64,000 nucleotides of DNA from Marinithermus hydrothermalis DSM 14884. Its GTDB lineage: Bacteria > Deinococcota > Deinococci > Deinococcales > Marinithermaceae. This document shows, piece after piece, positions 62,305 to 64,000 of this stretch. Location of the stretch: the NCBI RefSeq assembly GCF_000195335.1, contig NC_015387.1, positions 992,001 through 1,056,000 of the forward strand. The letters run 5' to 3'. A program made the position numbers and the translations under genes. Numbering within the stretch: position 1 is the first letter of the stretch; each line of letters begins with the position of its first letter. The notes beneath the pieces were generated by a model. The model was not told the origin of the DNA, did no database searches, and saw only the letters and a list, made by a program, of their open reading frames with translations.

Positions 62305-62949
62305 TTAAATGACCGGCACCCGCCCCAGCGGTTCCGTAGGTTCGGGGCTCCCGCCCGCGGGCTCGAGGCTCACCCCGACGAACTGGAACCCGCGCCAGCG
62401 CACCTCGATCACCTGAGTTTGGGTCAGGCCTAGGGAGACGCGGTTGCCGTTACGGTGTCCCCAGGCTTGGTATGCCTTGCCGGGTGGTGGGGGGGTGGTG
62501 AGGAAGAAGAGCGCGCGGCCGTCGGGAAGGAACAACACGCTCCCCAGCGCGGTGCCTTGGGGTGTGGTCAGGGGACGCACCGTGACGCGGTCCGCGGTGA
62601 GGTACGCGCTGAGGAGGAGGCGTTCCGCCTGAAGCGCCTGGAGTTCTCGGGTGAGGACCGCACTCCAGGTGGCAGTCCCGAGGGCCAGGAGGATACCCGC
62701 AACGGCGGCAGCGATCCAGCCGCGGGGAGCGCGGGGGGGACCCAGCCGTTGAAGGATCCGCGCCCAGGTGTGACGGCGGGGCGGTAAGGGCGGCAGGGTG
62801 TCGGTAAGGGCGAACAGGGCTTCCCGCAAGGCCTTGACCTCTGTGCGGCACGCGTCACACGAGGCGAGGTGCGCCTCGATCTGACACGCCTCCTCGATCT
62901 CTAAAAGGTCCAGGACGTAATCGGCGAGCCGCTCGTGCGGGTGGTTCAT
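62305..62949 (-). CDS. Anti-sigma factor with zinc-binding N-terminus (RskA/ZAS type)
   Basis: 214 residues: a cytoplasmic zinc-finger anti-sigma domain with the HxxxCxxC motif as HLASCDAC (about 27-34), one membrane helix (about 75-95, GWIAAAVAGILLALGTATWSAVL) and an outer domain with LFFLTTPPPPGKAYQAWGHRNGNRVSLG typical of RskA. It should sequester the ECF sigma factor encoded directly upstream, whose stop overlaps its start (ATGA). The outside signal is unknown. Confidence 0.92.
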   Translation of the reverse strand: MNHPHERLADYVLDLLEIEEACQIEAHLASCDACRTEVKALREALFALTDTLPPLPPRRHTWARILQRLGPPRAPRGWIAAAVAGILLALGTATWSAVLTRELQALQAERLLLSAYLTADRVTVRPLTTPQGTALGSVLFLPDGRALFFLTTPPPPGKAYQAWGHRNGNRVSLGLTQTQVIEVRWRGFQFVGVSLEPAGGSPEPTEPLGRVPVI

Positions 62950-63479
62950 GGTGCCTCCAGGTACCGGCGGAGTTTCAACAGCGCCCGGCGCAGCCGGGTT
63001 TTGACCGTACCCAAGGGCAGGCCGTGGCGCTGCGCCAGTTCCTTGTGGGTATACCCCATGAAGAAGGCTTCCTCAAGCAACCGGCGCTCGTCTGCCTCGA
63101 GCTGCTCCAGCGCCCGACGCACAACGACCCGGGTGGTGAGATCGGGGGGCTCGGGCGCGGGGTGGGAGAAGCCGGGGTCGTGCACATCCAGCGGGGCTTT
63201 TGTAGGCCGGGCGCTTCGAGCCCGTAACCGGGAGATGGCCAGGTTGCGGGCCACGGTGAGCACGAAGGTCCTGGCTGAGCTCTTCTCGGGGGTGTAGCGA
63301 TGCCCGTCCCGGTAGAGTTTGACGAAGGTGTCCTGCAGGACTTCCTCGGCTTCCTCGCGGCTGCCCAGGATCCGGGTGGCCAGGGCGAGCACGCGGGGTG
63401 CCATCCGCCGGTACAGTTCGGCGAGCGCGGCTTGGTCACCCGAAGCGGTGCGGACCAGCAGCTCTTCTTCGGTCGCCAC
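62946..63479 (-). CDS. ECF-family RNA polymerase sigma factor
   Basis: 177 residues. Region 2 carries LYRRMAPRVLALATRILGSREEAEEVLQDTFVKLYRD; region 4 has LLEEAFFMGYTHKELAQRHGLPLGTVKTRLRRALLKLRRYL. Closest in layout to the SigK/RskA class. GTG start with GAGG close upstream. Forms an operon with the anti-sigma gene and, 39 nt upstream, a Ser/Thr kinase. Confidence 0.95.
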   Translation of the reverse strand: MATEEELLVRTASGDQAALAELYRRMAPRVLALATRILGSREEAEEVLQDTFVKLYRDGHRYTPEKSSARTFVLTVARNLAISRLRARSARPTKAPLDVHDPGFSHPAPEPPDLTTRVVVRRALEQLEADERRLLEEAFFMGYTHKELAQRHGLPLGTVKTRLRRALLKLRRYLEAP

Positions 63480-63518
63480 ATCCTCATCTAACCATACGCA
63501 CCGGATGCTTCGTTGGAT

Positions 63519-64000
63519 TCAGAGGGCTTCGAAGGCTGCAAGCGCTTCGGCGCCGTCGCGGAAGCGATCCTGAGGATCCTTGGCCAAAAGACGCAGCAAG
63601 TACCGGGCAAGGCCGGGGGGGAGGTGCGGGGTTGGCGGAAGATGCACCGGCCGCTTGAGGTGGGCTTGCATGACCTCGTGCGGTGCACCGCTAAACGGCA
63701 GTTCTCCGAAGATCCCCCAGTACAGGAGGACACCGGCCGCGTACAGATCGGTGGCCGGGACTGGGGGAATGCCGCGCACCTGCTCGGGGGCCAGGTAACC
63801 CAACGTGCCGATACGAATCCGGCCGGGGAAGCGTTCCCCGATGGGACCGGAAAGGTCGAAGTCTACCAGCCGAGCTTCTCCCGAGGCGGCCACGATCAGG
63901 TTTTCCGGCTTCACATCGCGGTGCACGAAGCCCCGCTCGTGGACGTGGGCCAGCGCACGCAGCAGTTGATGAAACACGGCGAGAAACGCCTCGAGCGACG
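63519..64000 (-). CDS. Serine/threonine protein kinase, C-terminal part (cut by window edge)
   Basis: About 160 codons of a Hanks-type kinase: catalytic loop HRDVKPENLIV, then VDFDLSG (DFD in place of the usual DFG), activation-loop end GTLGYLAPEQV and C-lobe LYAAGVLLYWGIFGELPFSG. The ATP-binding lobe lies beyond 64,000. The protein ends directly after the kinase domain, so there is no membrane anchor or PASTA repeat at this end. Its position before the ECF sigma/anti-sigma pair suggests it controls that switch. Confidence 0.88.
   Translation of the reverse strand, partial: SLEAFLAVFHQLLRALAHVHERGFVHRDVKPENLIVAASGEARLVDFDLSGPIGERFPGRIRIGTLGYLAPEQVRGIPPVPATDLYAAGVLLYWGIFGELPFSGAPHEVMQAHLKRPVHLPPTPHLPPGLARYLLRLLAKDPQDRFRDGAEALAAFEAL

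Overview
The window is chromosomal DNA of a thermophilic member of the Thermaceae (Thermus, Meiothermus, Marinithermus or Oceanithermus lineage). The reasons are high G+C, a ribosomal protein L34 gene nested inside the RNase P protein gene (a Thermus hallmark), an EF-G-2-like second elongation factor, an E1-like/JAMM pair of the Thermus TtuB type, and many genes with a TAnnnT -10 box 6-8 nt before the start codon and no Shine-Dalgarno sequence (leaderless style). No prophage, insertion sequence or CRISPR array was seen.

Layout. 1-2,091: oligopeptide-type ABC transporter (permease cut by the left edge, plus its binding protein). 2,113-7,465: complete branched-chain amino acid transporter livKHMGF. 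7,519-9,053: glnA. 9,244-13,261: Crp/Fnr regulator, then a pentose-phosphate operon gnd-zwf-pgl-cutA in which zwf carries a one-base frameshift. 13,280-17,122: gyrA, an EVE-domain protein and a secreted beta-propeller protein. 17,177-24,987: a packed plus-strand cluster beginning with a CsoR-like repressor and continuing with two FAD oxidoreductases, a methyltransferase, a MacB/FtsX-type ABC exporter, a membrane cupredoxin, a CcdA-like thiol transporter and a His-rich YHS protein. Two near-identical G/C palindromes sit on the -10 boxes at its two ends. 25,029-30,726: glcD, an inositol-phosphatase-family gene, prmC, and the translation/insertase block jag-yidC-yidD-rnpA-rpmH. 30,819-38,054: MarR-controlled RND efflux operon with two TolC-like genes. 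38,069-41,009: sugar ABC transporter without an ATPase. 41,147-41,482: tandem duplicated tRNA-Leu(CAG). 41,531-43,221: trpS and scpA. 43,229-48,781: HD-GYP sensor, thiolase, DUF503, PQQ-propeller lipoprotein. 48,887-51,692: acnA. 51,709-57,812: HMA-like and DUF1999 proteins and a MoxR/DUF58/vWA group interrupted by tsaB. 57,820-62,257: EF-G-2-like factor, JAMM protease, ThiF/MoeB/TtuC-like activator, citrate synthase. 62,305-64,000: anti-sigma factor, ECF sigma factor and a Ser/Thr kinase cut by the right edge.

Central carbon functions (gnd/zwf/pgl, acnA, citrate synthase, thiolase, glcD) and nitrogen uptake/assimilation (liv, glnA) are scattered among housekeeping genes. The accessory regions most worth attention are the CsoR-like bracketed cluster and the efflux operon, whose second TolC-like protein appears to lack the beta-barrel strands and whose RND pump has a hydrophobic insertion. 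All domain and family calls are by eye from translated motifs; no database search was run.
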